Shown here: positions 7,344-15,531 of the stretch, in pieces
How the letters are laid out: each line of letters begins with the position of its first letter
Position numbering within the stretch: the first letter of the stretch is position 1
Translations under genes and position numbers: made by a program
Assembly (NCBI GenBank): GCA_900550745.1
Contig: URTO01000001.1
Coordinates: 1-34,722 of the forward strand
Origin: an uncultured Desulfovibrio sp.
Lineage (GTDB): Bacteria > Desulfobacterota > Desulfovibrionia > Desulfovibrionales > Desulfovibrionaceae
Length of the DNA: 34,722 nt
Direction: 5' to 3'
Notes under the pieces: model-generated
Database searches by the model: none
Told to the model about the DNA's origin: nothing
Seen by the model: the letters and a program-made list of their open reading frames with translations, nothing else

Positions 7344-9084
7344 GTTCCGCGCCTCCTGCAAGCCAATTTTCGGAACGCTCAAAGGCTTCCCACATCTTCC
7401 GATAGACGGGAGACGCGGCGAGCAGCCCGGCATGGCTGCCGGAAGCCGCCAGTTCGCCGTCCCGGATCACCAGAATCGCATCCGCGTCCGCAATGCTCCG
7501 CAGCCGATGGGCGATCACCACCACGGTCTTGCCCCGCGCCAGTGCGGAAAGCGCCTTTTGCAGCTCGTCCTCATTGTCGGGATCGCAATACGCCGTGGCC
7601 TCGTCCAAAATGAGCACGGGGGCGTTCTTCAGCAGCGCCCGCGCAATGGCGATGCGCTGGCGTTCGCCGCCCGAAAGGGAGCACCCGCAACCGAGCATGG
7701 TTTCATAGCCCTGCGGGAGCGACATGATGAAGTCGTGGCAGCGCGCGGCCTTCGCCGCCTCCGTCACTTCCTCGAAGGTGGCGTCCGGCTTGCCCAGACG
7801 GATGTTGTCGAGCACGCTCTGCTCAAAGACCGTATTGTTCTGGGTCACAAAGGCGATGGTCGAGGCGAGCTGTTCCGCCGTCATGGAACGGATGTCCACG
7901 CCGCCGATGCGGATGCTGCCGCCCTGCACGTCCCAGAACCGGGCGAGCAGTTTGGCTATGGTGCTCTTGCCGCCGCCTGAAGGCCCGACCAGCGCGGTCA
8001 CCTTGCCCGCCTCGGCGGTGAAGGAAAGCCCTTCAAAGACCTTCTTGTCGCCGTAACCGAACGAAACGCCGTCGAAAACGACGTCAAACCGATCGGGCAC
8101 GGCGGGGGCGCCTTCCTGCGGCAGTTCGTCCATGTCGAGCAATGAGGCGATGCGCCCGGCGATCTGCATGCAGATGTTCATCTCGTCGCCGTAACGCCCG
8201 ATCTTGGTCAGCGGAGTGGCGTAGCACAGGGACGCGAACACGTAAAACAGCATCGAAGGCGCATCAATGCTCCCGGCGGCGTACAAGTAGCCCACCGCCG
8301 GAAAGACGAAGACGACCCCGGAACCCATGATCACGGAGTTGACCGTCATCGAATGGCGGCATTCCGCGAACCATTGGGTCATGAAGCCGCAATAGCTTTC
8401 GGCGGACTCCTCGAAGCGCGACCACGACTTCCCTTCGGCAGCGAAGATGCGGATTTCCTTCATCCCGTGGACGTACTCCACAAGGCTGCTGTTCAGCTTC
8501 TGCGTGGCGGCCTCCATGATGGGAAAGTTCTTCATGGCCAGCTTGCCCATGATGCCGAGGCACATCATATAGATGACGATGGGCAGCAGCATGACGAGGC
8601 CCACGCGCCAGTCCATGCATAGGACGATTATGATCATGCTGAGCGGGACGATGAGGTTGCCGATGATTTCCGGGTAATGGTGCCCGTAAAACATTTCGAG
8701 CTTTTCCACATCGTCGAAAATCCGGCTTTTCAGCTTGCCCGCCGAGTTTTCGTCAAGGAACCCCTGCGGGACGCGGGAGAGCTTCCGCAGCAGGTCGCTG
8801 CGGATCGCGTGGAGCGTCTCGAAGGCCGTCAAGTGCGAGAGCCGCGTCGACAGGAAGTGGAACACCACCTGAAGGAAAATCCCCATGACGGCCAGCCCGG
8901 CCCCCGCATAGGCCCGGGAAACATTCCGGGGAGCGGAAAGCAGCGCGTCCAAAATCACATACAACCCCAGCATCGGCAGCAGGCTGCACAGGGCCGAAAG
9001 GACGGCAAGCCCCCCGGCGACCAGCAACCGCCTGCGGTTCGCCTTGTTGGGGAGCCCGCACAGTGTCCGCATTCCATTACTCAT
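7336..9084 (-). CDS. ABC transporter, fused permease-ATPase (YbtP/YbtQ-like, first subunit)
   Basis: This is the partner half-transporter of the next gene. The 582-aa protein has a membrane domain (about 18-315) and an ATPase domain (about 335-582). Walker A is GPSGGGKST (367-375), the signature LSGGERQR (470-477), Walker B LILDEAT (491-497) and the switch histidine H526. An aspartate-free FVTQNN Q-loop region lies at 412-417. The start is the ATG at 9084, preceded by GGAGG five bases upstream and overlapping the stop of the carrier-like gene by 8 bases (ATGAGTAA). Earlier in-frame starts would add an arginine-rich leader. Two different half-transporters in tandem fit a heterodimer. Import of the ferric siderophore is inferred from context. 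Confidence 0.88.
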   Translation of the reverse strand: MSNGMRTLCGLPNKANRRRLLVAGGLAVLSALCSLLPMLGLYVILDALLSAPRNVSRAYAGAGLAVMGIFLQVVFHFLSTRLSHLTAFETLHAIRSDLLRKLSRVPQGFLDENSAGKLKSRIFDDVEKLEMFYGHHYPEIIGNLIVPLSMIIIVLCMDWRVGLVMLLPIVIYMMCLGIMGKLAMKNFPIMEAATQKLNSSLVEYVHGMKEIRIFAAEGKSWSRFEESAESYCGFMTQWFAECRHSMTVNSVIMGSGVVFVFPAVGYLYAAGSIDAPSMLFYVFASLCYATPLTKIGRYGDEMNICMQIAGRIASLLDMDELPQEGAPAVPDRFDVVFDGVSFGYGDKKVFEGLSFTAEAGKVTALVGPSGGGKSTIAKLLARFWDVQGGSIRIGGVDIRSMTAEQLASTIAFVTQNNTVFEQSVLDNIRLGKPDATFEEVTEAAKAARCHDFIMSLPQGYETMLGCGCSLSGGERQRIAIARALLKNAPVLILDEATAYCDPDNEDELQKALSALARGKTVVVIAHRLRSIADADAILVIRDGELAASGSHAGLLAASPVYRKMWEAFERSENWLAGGAEHD

Positions 9085-9421
9085 GGGAACCTCCAAGCCG
9101 CGCGGCCATCGGGGCCACGGCGTTATAACGGGCCCTCGCGGCGAGAAGATAGACGGCGGCCGATGCCGACGCCGAAAAAAGCCGCTTCTCCTCAAGGCTC
9201 CGCTCTACGTAGTCCTGCAGGTCGCGGACAGTCCGCAGGGCATCGACGCTCCTGTCGTCGAGCATGATGTCGAACGCCTCTTCCACTTCCATCGCCAGTT
9301 CGGGCATATCGAGCGCATCCGCCTCCAGATCGGAATGAAAATCGGTGTCCGGCCGAATGGATTCAACCGGAACCTTGAATTGGGCCGCGACGATTTCGTT
9401 CAACCGCCTTGCAATAGACAT
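9077..9421 (-). CDS. Acyl-carrier-like protein lacking the phosphopantetheine serine
   Basis: The first 80 residues follow the acyl carrier protein fold: helix I (MSIARRLNEIVAAQF), loop (IRPDTDFHSDLEAD), helix II (ALDMPELAMEVEEAFDI) and a final helix (TVRDLQDYVERSLEE). In carrier proteins the loop/helix II junction reads D-S-L, and the serine carries phosphopantetheine. Here it reads D35-A36-L37 with a GCG codon at 9314-9316. No acyl thioester can form at that site. A 30-residue Ala/Arg-rich tail follows the carrier fold. The ATG at 9421 has GGAGG eight bases upstream, and the stop overlaps the ABC start. The sequence is otherwise well conserved and in frame, so it is probably expressed; a structural or regulatory role is inferred. 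Confidence 0.75.
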   Translation of the reverse strand: MSIARRLNEIVAAQFKVPVESIRPDTDFHSDLEADALDMPELAMEVEEAFDIMLDDRSVDALRTVRDLQDYVERSLEEKRLFSASASAAVYLLAARARYNAVAPMAARLGGSHE

Positions 9422-9440
9422 GCTTCCGCCTCCTTTGCCG

Positions 9441-9478
9441 ATCCGTGCGGACGCCGCGCCCGCACGGATGCGGCGTCC
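9441..9478 (-). promoter_or_regulatory. Two mutually exclusive hairpins between the RND and carrier-like genes
   Basis: Two perfect inverted repeats overlap here. ATCCGTGCGG (9441-9450) pairs with CCGCACGGAT (9460-9469), and GGACGCCGC (9449-9457) pairs with GCGGCGTCC (9470-9478). In the minus-strand transcript the order of arms is 1-2-1'-2' with no bases between 1 and 2 or between 1' and 2'. The hairpins therefore cannot easily form together and would alternate. The element fills the gap right after the RND stop codon and ends 9 bases before the GGAGG of the carrier-like gene. Confidence 0.5.
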
Positions 9479-11815
9479 TCACTGCTTCTCTTCGCCGAAC
9501 ACCTTCAGGCGAACGATCAGGTTGGGGGTGATGAAATAGTCGCACAGGACCGCGACGATGACGCCTATGGCCACCAGAACGCCCATATGCACGAAGATGA
9601 CCATCTTGGAGAAGATGTAAGCCACAAAGCTGAGGCTCAGGATGCACGAGGTCAGCAGCATGGCCTTCCCGGTGCTCAGGAAGGTGCGCCGCACGCTCTC
9701 GCGGTAGTTGCCCGTGCGGATGAACTCAAGCTGGCAATGGTTGATGAAATGGATGGTGTCGTCCACCGCCAGCCCGAGCAGCATGGGAATGACCGTCACC
9801 GTCATCATGTCGAGCGGGATGTTGAAGAAACCCATGATGGCGCATACGAAGAACGCCGGGAGCAGGTTGGGGATCATGGCGATCAGCCCGATCCGCAGGC
9901 TGGCGAAGGCCAAGGCCATGATCAGGGAGATGGTGAGCATCGACGTAAAGACCGACTGCACCTGCCCCCAGCTGACGTAGTCCTGAATCTGCGTGAACTG
10001 GCACAGCGTGCCGGTCAGGATAACCTTGGCGTCGGGGAACAGCTCGGCCCCCCATTCCTTGATGGCGTTGAGCTCCCGCACGGCCTCGCCCGAATTGTAG
10101 TCGTCGATTTCGATCATGATGCGCAGCCGCTTGTACTCGTAGTCTACCCAGCGTTCGGCTTCCGTGCCTCCGGCGTTCTCGTACAGCAGCAAAATCTGCG
10201 CTATCTGCTCCCGGCTGTCGGGGATGGCGTAATACGCGGGATCGTTGGCGTTGAGCACCAGATTGAGATCCTTGACCACGTCGAGGACGCTGTGCACCTT
10301 CTTGGTCAGCGGGAACTCCTTGATGCGTTCGGTCAGCGTCTCAAGCTTCTTGAGGTTTTCCGGCAGACGGGCCTCATCCTCGTTCGGGAACTCTATCCCG
10401 ACGCCGAAAGAGTACAGCGAGCCGAGGGGCGTTTCGCTGATGCGGCAGATGCGGTCGACGTAGGGCACCTCCGTGCCGAAGGAACGGCGCAGGTCGAAGG
10501 CCACCTCGACCCTAAACAGGCCGATGACGGACGCGATGACTGCCAGCGCGGCGACGGCGAAGATGCTCTTCGGATAGTCCAGCACCCGGTTGCCCATGCG
10601 CTTCATGAGCGCGTCCAGCCAGCCGTCCTTCCTCTCCCGCTCCACGGCGGGCTTGTCCTTGCCGTAGGAAAGAAGAACCGGCAGCAGCACGATGGTCAGC
10701 ACATACAGCAGCATGGTCAGGATGGCTGACGTGGCCCCCACCCAGCGGATGGGCCGGAGGTTCACGAAGCAGAACGACAGCAGCGAAACCGCCGTGGTAA
10801 ACGCGCTGAAGAAGATGGGCCAGCCCGTTTCGCCGGTCGCATGTTCCAGCGACCAGCGCCGCAGCCCCGTCCTCTGGAACTCCCATCTGAAAAAGTTGAT
10901 GAAGTACAGCGAGTAGCATATCGCCATGGACAGGCTGAGGAAGATGGGCATCAACATGACCATCGGGTCGGTGCTGATGCCGAGCAGCCCCTGCATGCCG
11001 AGGACGATGGTCAGCCCAGCCCCTCCCAGAAACAGCGGGAAGACGACGCCGCGCACGCTGCGCAGGACGATGGTGAGCACAACCGCGACGAAGAGCAGCG
11101 ACAGCCCGATCAGGCGCGGCATCTCCTTGGCCATGAAGTTGCGCTTCTCCAGATTGATGACCGGCCAGCCGGTCGTCTGGGGATGCATGTAGGCGTATTT
11201 TTCCTGTCCGGCGATTTCGTTCACCTTCCGGCCGATGACCATTTCGATGAACTCGCCGTGCTCGTCCACCGTCCCGTCGGGGATGTTTTTCAGGCGCAGC
11301 ATGATCCACGCGTAGCGCCCGTCTTCCGAGACGAGGCGATCCTTCAGGGAAGGCTTGGCCATGATGGCGCTGCGGATTTTTTCCAGCGCCTCCGGCGATT
11401 CGGGGATCACGGAGGGAACGATGTCGGAAACGTCGAGCCCCTCTTCCGTGCCCTGCGTGAATTCCATGTCGGTGACGGAAACCACGTCGTCGGCATAGGG
11501 CACGCCGTCAAGCAGCTCCTTGCCCATTTCCCGGATGCCTTTCAGCACTTTGGGGGTAAAGACATTGTCCGTCTCCACCAATACGGCGCAGAAGTTGTCG
11601 TTCCCGAAAATGGACGCCATATAGTCCTTGGCGACCAGCAGGGCGTCACCCTCGTCAAAGTAGTGGGAGTCGTCCGTGTCGGTCTTCAACTGCTTCAGGC
11701 CGTACACGGAGAACGCCAGAACCAGAACCATGAGCACGAGAAACAGGTTTCTGCGTTTCAGGATGGCCTTGCTCAGGCCCACAAAACGCTCGTTGATTGC
11801 CTCAATGTTCAGCAT
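9479..11815 (-). CDS. RND/MMPL-family exporter
   Basis: This is an inner-membrane transporter of the RND superfamily, of the MMPL/HpnN type that moves lipid-like molecules. The 778 residues show the duplicated plan: a first membrane helix (about 23-40), a large periplasmic domain (about 41-235), a block of helices, then a repeat of the pattern. The second half carries LGLAVDDTIHF, with the acidic pair D685-D686 typical of proton-coupled RND proteins. The matching site in the first half (AICYSLYF) lacks the aspartates. The ATG at 11815 has GAGG just upstream. With a DUF1302-like barrel and a LolA-like protein encoded just before it, an envelope-spanning export system is likely; the siderophore is the suggested cargo. 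Confidence 0.85.
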   Translation of the reverse strand: MLNIEAINERFVGLSKAILKRRNLFLVLMVLVLAFSVYGLKQLKTDTDDSHYFDEGDALLVAKDYMASIFGNDNFCAVLVETDNVFTPKVLKGIREMGKELLDGVPYADDVVSVTDMEFTQGTEEGLDVSDIVPSVIPESPEALEKIRSAIMAKPSLKDRLVSEDGRYAWIMLRLKNIPDGTVDEHGEFIEMVIGRKVNEIAGQEKYAYMHPQTTGWPVINLEKRNFMAKEMPRLIGLSLLFVAVVLTIVLRSVRGVVFPLFLGGAGLTIVLGMQGLLGISTDPMVMLMPIFLSLSMAICYSLYFINFFRWEFQRTGLRRWSLEHATGETGWPIFFSAFTTAVSLLSFCFVNLRPIRWVGATSAILTMLLYVLTIVLLPVLLSYGKDKPAVERERKDGWLDALMKRMGNRVLDYPKSIFAVAALAVIASVIGLFRVEVAFDLRRSFGTEVPYVDRICRISETPLGSLYSFGVGIEFPNEDEARLPENLKKLETLTERIKEFPLTKKVHSVLDVVKDLNLVLNANDPAYYAIPDSREQIAQILLLYENAGGTEAERWVDYEYKRLRIMIEIDDYNSGEAVRELNAIKEWGAELFPDAKVILTGTLCQFTQIQDYVSWGQVQSVFTSMLTISLIMALAFASLRIGLIAMIPNLLPAFFVCAIMGFFNIPLDMMTVTVIPMLLGLAVDDTIHFINHCQLEFIRTGNYRESVRRTFLSTGKAMLLTSCILSLSFVAYIFSKMVIFVHMGVLVAIGVIVAVLCDYFITPNLIVRLKVFGEEKQ

Positions 11816-11857
11816 AGAATCCTCGCTGCGGTCGCATCGCCACGCGGAGCGGCCTCT

Positions 11858-13186
11858 TTAGAAACTGTAGCGTATCTTTCCCCACACTTGGGAATTGCGC
11901 TTGTAGACGCCGTATGAGCCGTCGTCCCCCTGAAACTTGTCCCAGCCCACGGTCAGTTCCAGCCCTTCCCCCAGCTCATAGGAAAACTGGAGGCGGTTGA
12001 AGTATTCCCCATCGTTCATCGAGTAGTAGATCATGTCGGAAACGGTCAGCAGCTCGTTGAAGAATGTCTTGGACACGTTCAGCGTCGCCTGCGGGGTGTG
12101 TTCCTCGCAGGTGAGGTTCCGCCTGTAGTCCACGACCCAGTCGTCAAGCACCTGCGCCGTGATCGTCCAGTTCCCGCCGGGTGACCAGTCCACCCCAAGC
12201 AGGGACTTGAGGACGTCATGCTTCGCGGGCTGCCCGTCGTCCACGGAAAGGCGGCGCCCCTGAAAGTACGCCGCCTCGCCCCGGAACACGAAGTCCGACC
12301 ACGGCTTGGCGAAATCAAGGCCGTAAATCATGATCCGGTGGTACTCAGGCTCCAAAACCATCTCCATGCCCGTATCCCCCGCCCGCATCGAATAATAATT
12401 GGCGGCGTTGTCGTCCCACGTGTAAAAGGCGGAAAGGGATACGTCGAACCCCGCCATGTAGGAAGACACCTTAGCGGCAAACTCGCTGTCCTTCAGCGAA
12501 TAGGAAGACGGCTCCTTGGCCCCCCTCCAGCGCACGGGCATGGGAAATGCGGCGGTGTAGTCCACGGCCCACGGATTGTCCCCCGATGCCAGCTTGGCGG
12601 GCTTGAATTCGGGTATCCAGATCAGCTCCGTGATCAGCGTATCGCTCATGATGCGCAGCTTCGCCGCCGTAACCGGGATGCGCATTTCATCAATTTCCCG
12701 GTTCAGGTACTCGGTGAAGTCCGTGGGGCAGATGTTGTCGGTGATGCGCACGCCGTCGGCCTTGCCCCAGATGATGAGCTGCCTGCCCAGCCGGAGATCC
12801 CAGCCGTCGCCCACATGCTCAAGCCATGCCTCGCGCACGGAGAAACCGTCCTCTGACGGGATCGTCCAGTTCTTTTCGGCGTCCATGGAAAGGAAGCCGT
12901 ACAGCCAGTTGAAATCCCCCTTCATTTCCAGACGCCCGTGCGCCCGGGACGTCACCTCATCGTGCGGAGCATGGGTGCGCACGGACTGCAACAGTTCGAT
13001 CCAGCCCGTCACGTCGATGCGTTCGCTCCAAAAGCCCACGACCTTATCCGCCGCCGTGGGCTCGGCCTCCCGCTCTTCGAGACGGCTCCACGCCTCCATT
13101 CCGGCGCCCTGCCCGCCCGCATGGGCGCGGCAGGGCAGGCAGAAGGCCGCCAGCAGCAGCCAGACGAAAAAGCGTTTGCCGGACAT
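11858..13186 (-). CDS. DUF1302-like outer-membrane beta-barrel protein
   Basis: The 442-aa precursor has a signal peptide (MSGKRFFVWLLLAAF, with probable cleavage near CRAHA). The remainder is rich in alternating hydrophobic/aromatic strands, and the last residue is phenylalanine (KIRYSF), as in outer-membrane barrels. LRLGRQLIIWGKADGVRITD is the type of motif seen in DUF1302 proteins, which co-occur with RND exporters and LolA-like proteins. The start is the ATG at 13186, four bases after the preceding stop. The open frame extends upstream, but that part overlaps the neighbour and precedes the signal peptide. No strong Shine-Dalgarno is seen, so coupling to the upstream gene is likely. Its molecular function is not established; an outer-membrane exit or transfer role is inferred. 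Confidence 0.75.
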   Translation of the reverse strand: MSGKRFFVWLLLAAFCLPCRAHAGGQGAGMEAWSRLEEREAEPTAADKVVGFWSERIDVTGWIELLQSVRTHAPHDEVTSRAHGRLEMKGDFNWLYGFLSMDAEKNWTIPSEDGFSVREAWLEHVGDGWDLRLGRQLIIWGKADGVRITDNICPTDFTEYLNREIDEMRIPVTAAKLRIMSDTLITELIWIPEFKPAKLASGDNPWAVDYTAAFPMPVRWRGAKEPSSYSLKDSEFAAKVSSYMAGFDVSLSAFYTWDDNAANYYSMRAGDTGMEMVLEPEYHRIMIYGLDFAKPWSDFVFRGEAAYFQGRRLSVDDGQPAKHDVLKSLLGVDWSPGGNWTITAQVLDDWVVDYRRNLTCEEHTPQATLNVSKTFFNELLTVSDMIYYSMNDGEYFNRLQFSYELGEGLELTVGWDKFQGDDGSYGVYKRNSQVWGKIRYSF

Positions 13187-13190
13187 GGAA

Positions 13191-13985
13191 CTAACGCGAC
13201 CCTCGCTGCAGAACCGCCACTTGGAAGAGCGAATCCTCCAGCCCCTGATCATAGGTGAACGGGCCGAATTCCATGAGCGTCTTGTGCTCGTCGGCGATAT
13301 TGTTCATCTGCGCGCTCTGCACCGACCAGAACCCCTGCTGCTCCTGCAGCTTCAGCACGTCGTACACGCGGGTAAGCCCCTTCTTTTCATAGTATTCCAG
13401 ATGCACCACAAGGAGGGTCTTCTTGTCGATCCACACGACCCTGCGAACCACCGGATCGTCCTTGTCCACGGGAATGGACTCGACCTTCCAGCAATCGTAC
13501 TCCCCGTGCTTCTCCTCGCCCAGCAGGGTATGGGTATCCTTGCTGATGTTGCGTCGGCCCATGTCGATGTCGTCGTATGTGAAGTCGCTGCCCATGAAGA
13601 AATCGTTGTTCGCCGCCCCGCTGATCCGGCGCACCTTCTTCATGGAGGGCACGTACAGCCATTTGTCGTCGTCCTTGCCGGGCTCGTCGTAAGTCCATGA
13701 AAGGAAGCGCGTTCCCTCCACGTCCGCGGGGCTGCGGAACGTGATGAGGGATTTCCGATCCATCCCGTAGTCCTTCGCAACCTGTTCGAGGACGCGGACG
13801 CGCTGGGAGCCGCGCCTGTTGACCAGAGTCATGGTCAGCGTCCCCTGCCGGTCGTTGCCGTCAGGCCGCTCGCGCATCATGCTGATGACCTGCGTTCCGG
13901 TCAGCTCTTCAGCCACGGCGGGAACGGCGGACAAGACGCCGCACATGGCCAGCAGGGCCAACAGGCCCCTCAAAATACGATCCAT
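13191..13985 (-). CDS. Outer-membrane lipoprotein-sorting (LolA-like) protein
   Basis: The 264-aa precursor has a clear signal peptide (MDRILRGLLALLAMCGVL, cleavage near AVA-EE). The mature part is of the LolA-like type found beside RND exporters: KWLYVPSMKKVRRISG, NNDFFMGSDFTYDDI and WIDKKTLLVVHLEYYEKKG. Such proteins are thought to bind lipid-like cargo in the periplasm. The ATG at 13985 was chosen because AGGAG lies five bases upstream and the signal peptide begins there. An earlier in-frame ATG would add a basic leader. It heads the second transcription unit, behind a candidate Fur operator, and is followed by the barrel and RND genes. Confidence 0.82.
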   Translation of the reverse strand: MDRILRGLLALLAMCGVLSAVPAVAEELTGTQVISMMRERPDGNDRQGTLTMTLVNRRGSQRVRVLEQVAKDYGMDRKSLITFRSPADVEGTRFLSWTYDEPGKDDDKWLYVPSMKKVRRISGAANNDFFMGSDFTYDDIDMGRRNISKDTHTLLGEEKHGEYDCWKVESIPVDKDDPVVRRVVWIDKKTLLVVHLEYYEKKGLTRVYDVLKLQEQQGFWSVQSAQMNNIADEHKTLMEFGPFTYDQGLEDSLFQVAVLQRGSR

Positions 13986-14015
13986 GTCTACTCCTTTGCG
14001 TTTGCTCTGTGACAT

Positions 14016-14034
14016 GGGGCCCACTCTGGGGCCC
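14016..14034. repeat. Short direct repeat in the leader of the LolA-like gene
   Basis: GGGGCCC occurs at 14016-14022 and 14028-14034, a 12-base period, about 30-50 bases upstream of the ATG. Each unit is a near palindrome. It lies in the expected 5' leader. The GGGCC core is shared with the repeats upstream of the receptor gene, but the spacing differs, so a common regulator is only a possibility. Confidence 0.25.
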
Positions 14035-14061
14035 TCCGACAGCGACAAAACGTACTATTAT

Positions 14062-14081
14062 TGAATTTGAATTTCAATATC
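14062..14081. promoter_or_regulatory. Candidate Fur operator of the export/import operon
   Basis: TGAATTTGAATTTCA (14062-14076) is a near-perfect inverted repeat, 12 of 15 against TGAAAATNATTTTCA. The overlapping minus-strand 19-mer GATATTGAAATTCAAATTC matches the classical Fur box at 13 positions. It lies in AT-rich DNA about 80-95 bases upstream of the LolA-like gene start, between that gene and the CCR gene. This separates the biosynthetic genes from the transport genes at the promoter level. Confidence 0.6.
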
Positions 14082-14092
14082 AAATATAGGCC

Positions 14093-14106
14093 AAAAAGAA
14101 TTTCAT
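14093..14106. promoter_or_regulatory. Second partial Fur-like site
   Basis: AAAAAGAATTTCAT is identical to part of the Fur box upstream of the AraC-type gene (5484-5497). It lies 17 bases upstream of the main candidate Fur operator and ends just before the stop codon of the CCR gene. It may extend Fur binding along the promoter; alone it is only a partial match. Confidence 0.4.
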
Positions 14107-14107
14107 A

Positions 14108-15502
14108 TCAGGCGGTTTTCCGTTCCTGCCGGAACATATTGATCCGTGATTCGCCTAGGCGTTCCCGCAGCGCGTAGTCGCGGATCCCCATGTTCTCCTC
14201 CGGTGCGATGTTCAGGAAGCCGAGCTTCCCCACATGCGTGCCCTGATGGAGCATGTGGAAGGCCTCAGCCCCGTCCCGCAGCGGGAACACCCGCGAAAGC
14301 GTGGGATACAGGAAGCCCTTGCAGATGAGCCGCGCCGTCTGCACGGCCTCGTAGTAGTTCGCGGCGTGCGATCCGATGATGTGCTTGACGGTCTGCCACA
14401 GGTAGCGGTTGTCGAACACATGGTCATAGCCGGATGTGGAGCCGCAGGTGACGACCTTGCCCCCGGCGCGGGCGATGGCCACGCTCGCCGCGAACGTCGA
14501 ACGCCCCGTATGCTCGAAGACGATGTCGGGGTCTTCGCCGCCCGTGAGCTTCCGTATCTGCGCCTTCAGCCGCAGTATCTGCCGATTCTTAGTCCGCCCG
14601 CGCTCGTCGAGGAAGCGTTCCTCGCCGGGCGTCCGCGGAAGCACGATCACGCGTTCGCACCCCATTTTCCGTACCATTTCGGCCTTCTCCTCATTGGAGA
14701 CGATGCCGATGGGGATGCCGCCGCCGTTCAGCACGAACTGGATGGCGAACGTTCCGAGCCCGCCGGACGCGCCCCAGATCAGCACGTTGTCCCCCTGCAT
14801 CATCTGGGCTCCGTTCTTGGAAACGAGCATGCGGTAGGTCGTGGTCGCCACAAGGGTCATGGACGCGGCCTCAACCCATGTCAGGTGTTCCGGCTTGGGG
14901 AGAAGCTGATGCTCGCGCACCAGCGTGAAGTCCGCGAACGATCCGAAATTCGTCTCGAAGCCGTAGGCCATCAGATGGGGATCCCGGATCTCGTCGTCGA
15001 AGACTTCCGGCGAAGCCACGTCGCATGTGGGGCCGAAGATCATGACCCTGTCTCCGGGTTTCCAGCGCGTGACGGCCGACCCCGTCCGCACGATCACCCC
15101 CGCCCCATCCGTGCCGAGGACATGGTGATCCAAATTGTGCTTGGCGTTGTCCGGAGAATATTTGGCGTATTCCCCAATATAGTTGAAGCCGGGGGAAGGC
15201 TCGAACAGGGACGACCATACGTTGTTGAAATTCAGGGCGGAGGCCATGACGGCCACAAGCACCTCGTGGGGGCCGACTTCCGGGAGAGGCACCTCTTCAA
15301 AATGCAGCGAGCGGCGCGGATCCTTCTCCGTAAAGCTCAGGCCCTGAAACAAGCCCGTTTCATCGCGATGGACGGTCAGCGCCCGCATCGCATCGGGCAG
15401 GGGGGCATTGGCGAAGTCGTCTGGAACGCTGCGCTCCGACTCCGCAAGGTCGAGGATGTGCTTCAATTCTGGTTTCATCGTCAAATCCTGTTGAAGGGTC
15501 AT
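14108..15502 (-). CDS. ccr: Crotonyl-CoA carboxylase/reductase homologue
   Basis: CCR enzymes reduce 2-enoyl-CoAs with NADPH while fixing CO2, giving ethylmalonyl-CoA or longer alkylmalonyl-CoAs. The 464-aa length fits the family. The four residues described as the CO2 pocket in Kitasatospora CCR have counterparts here: Asn in NFNNVW (91-96), F182-E183 in YGFETNFGSF, and H379 in IIGSHAANYYEA. The nucleotide-binding loop is IWGASGGLGTF (242-252). VLGTDGAGVIVRTG (128-141) is the CCR form of the MDR fold. The ATG at 15502 is preceded by GAGG; a second Met eight codons on has AGGA upstream. It follows the type II thioesterase gene closely, so it probably supplies an extender unit to the neighbouring PKS. 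Confidence 0.88.
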   Translation of the reverse strand: MTLQQDLTMKPELKHILDLAESERSVPDDFANAPLPDAMRALTVHRDETGLFQGLSFTEKDPRRSLHFEEVPLPEVGPHEVLVAVMASALNFNNVWSSLFEPSPGFNYIGEYAKYSPDNAKHNLDHHVLGTDGAGVIVRTGSAVTRWKPGDRVMIFGPTCDVASPEVFDDEIRDPHLMAYGFETNFGSFADFTLVREHQLLPKPEHLTWVEAASMTLVATTTYRMLVSKNGAQMMQGDNVLIWGASGGLGTFAIQFVLNGGGIPIGIVSNEEKAEMVRKMGCERVIVLPRTPGEERFLDERGRTKNRQILRLKAQIRKLTGGEDPDIVFEHTGRSTFAASVAIARAGGKVVTCGSTSGYDHVFDNRYLWQTVKHIIGSHAANYYEAVQTARLICKGFLYPTLSRVFPLRDGAEAFHMLHQGTHVGKLGFLNIAPEENMGIRDYALRERLGESRINMFRQERKTA

Positions 15503-15531
15503 ATCGCCTCAAAACAAAGGGGACGCCCCTA

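Noticed and set aside
9441..9478. Reading the overlapping repeats as an H-type pseudoknot or as a terminator
   Set aside because: There are no linker bases between the interleaved arms to cross the grooves, and no T-run follows on the minus strand.
13053..13160. Search for a CRISPR array or tRNA in GC-rich intergenic stretches
   Set aside because: No regularly spaced repeats or cloverleaf were seen anywhere in the window by eye.
14108..15502. Reading the MDR-family gene as a plain quinone oxidoreductase or as the missing thiazolinyl reductase
   Set aside because: Its length, the long insert before the nucleotide fold, and the NFNNVW, FETNFG and GSHAANY motifs are CCR features. Thiazolinyl reductases are a different, GFO/IDH-like fold.
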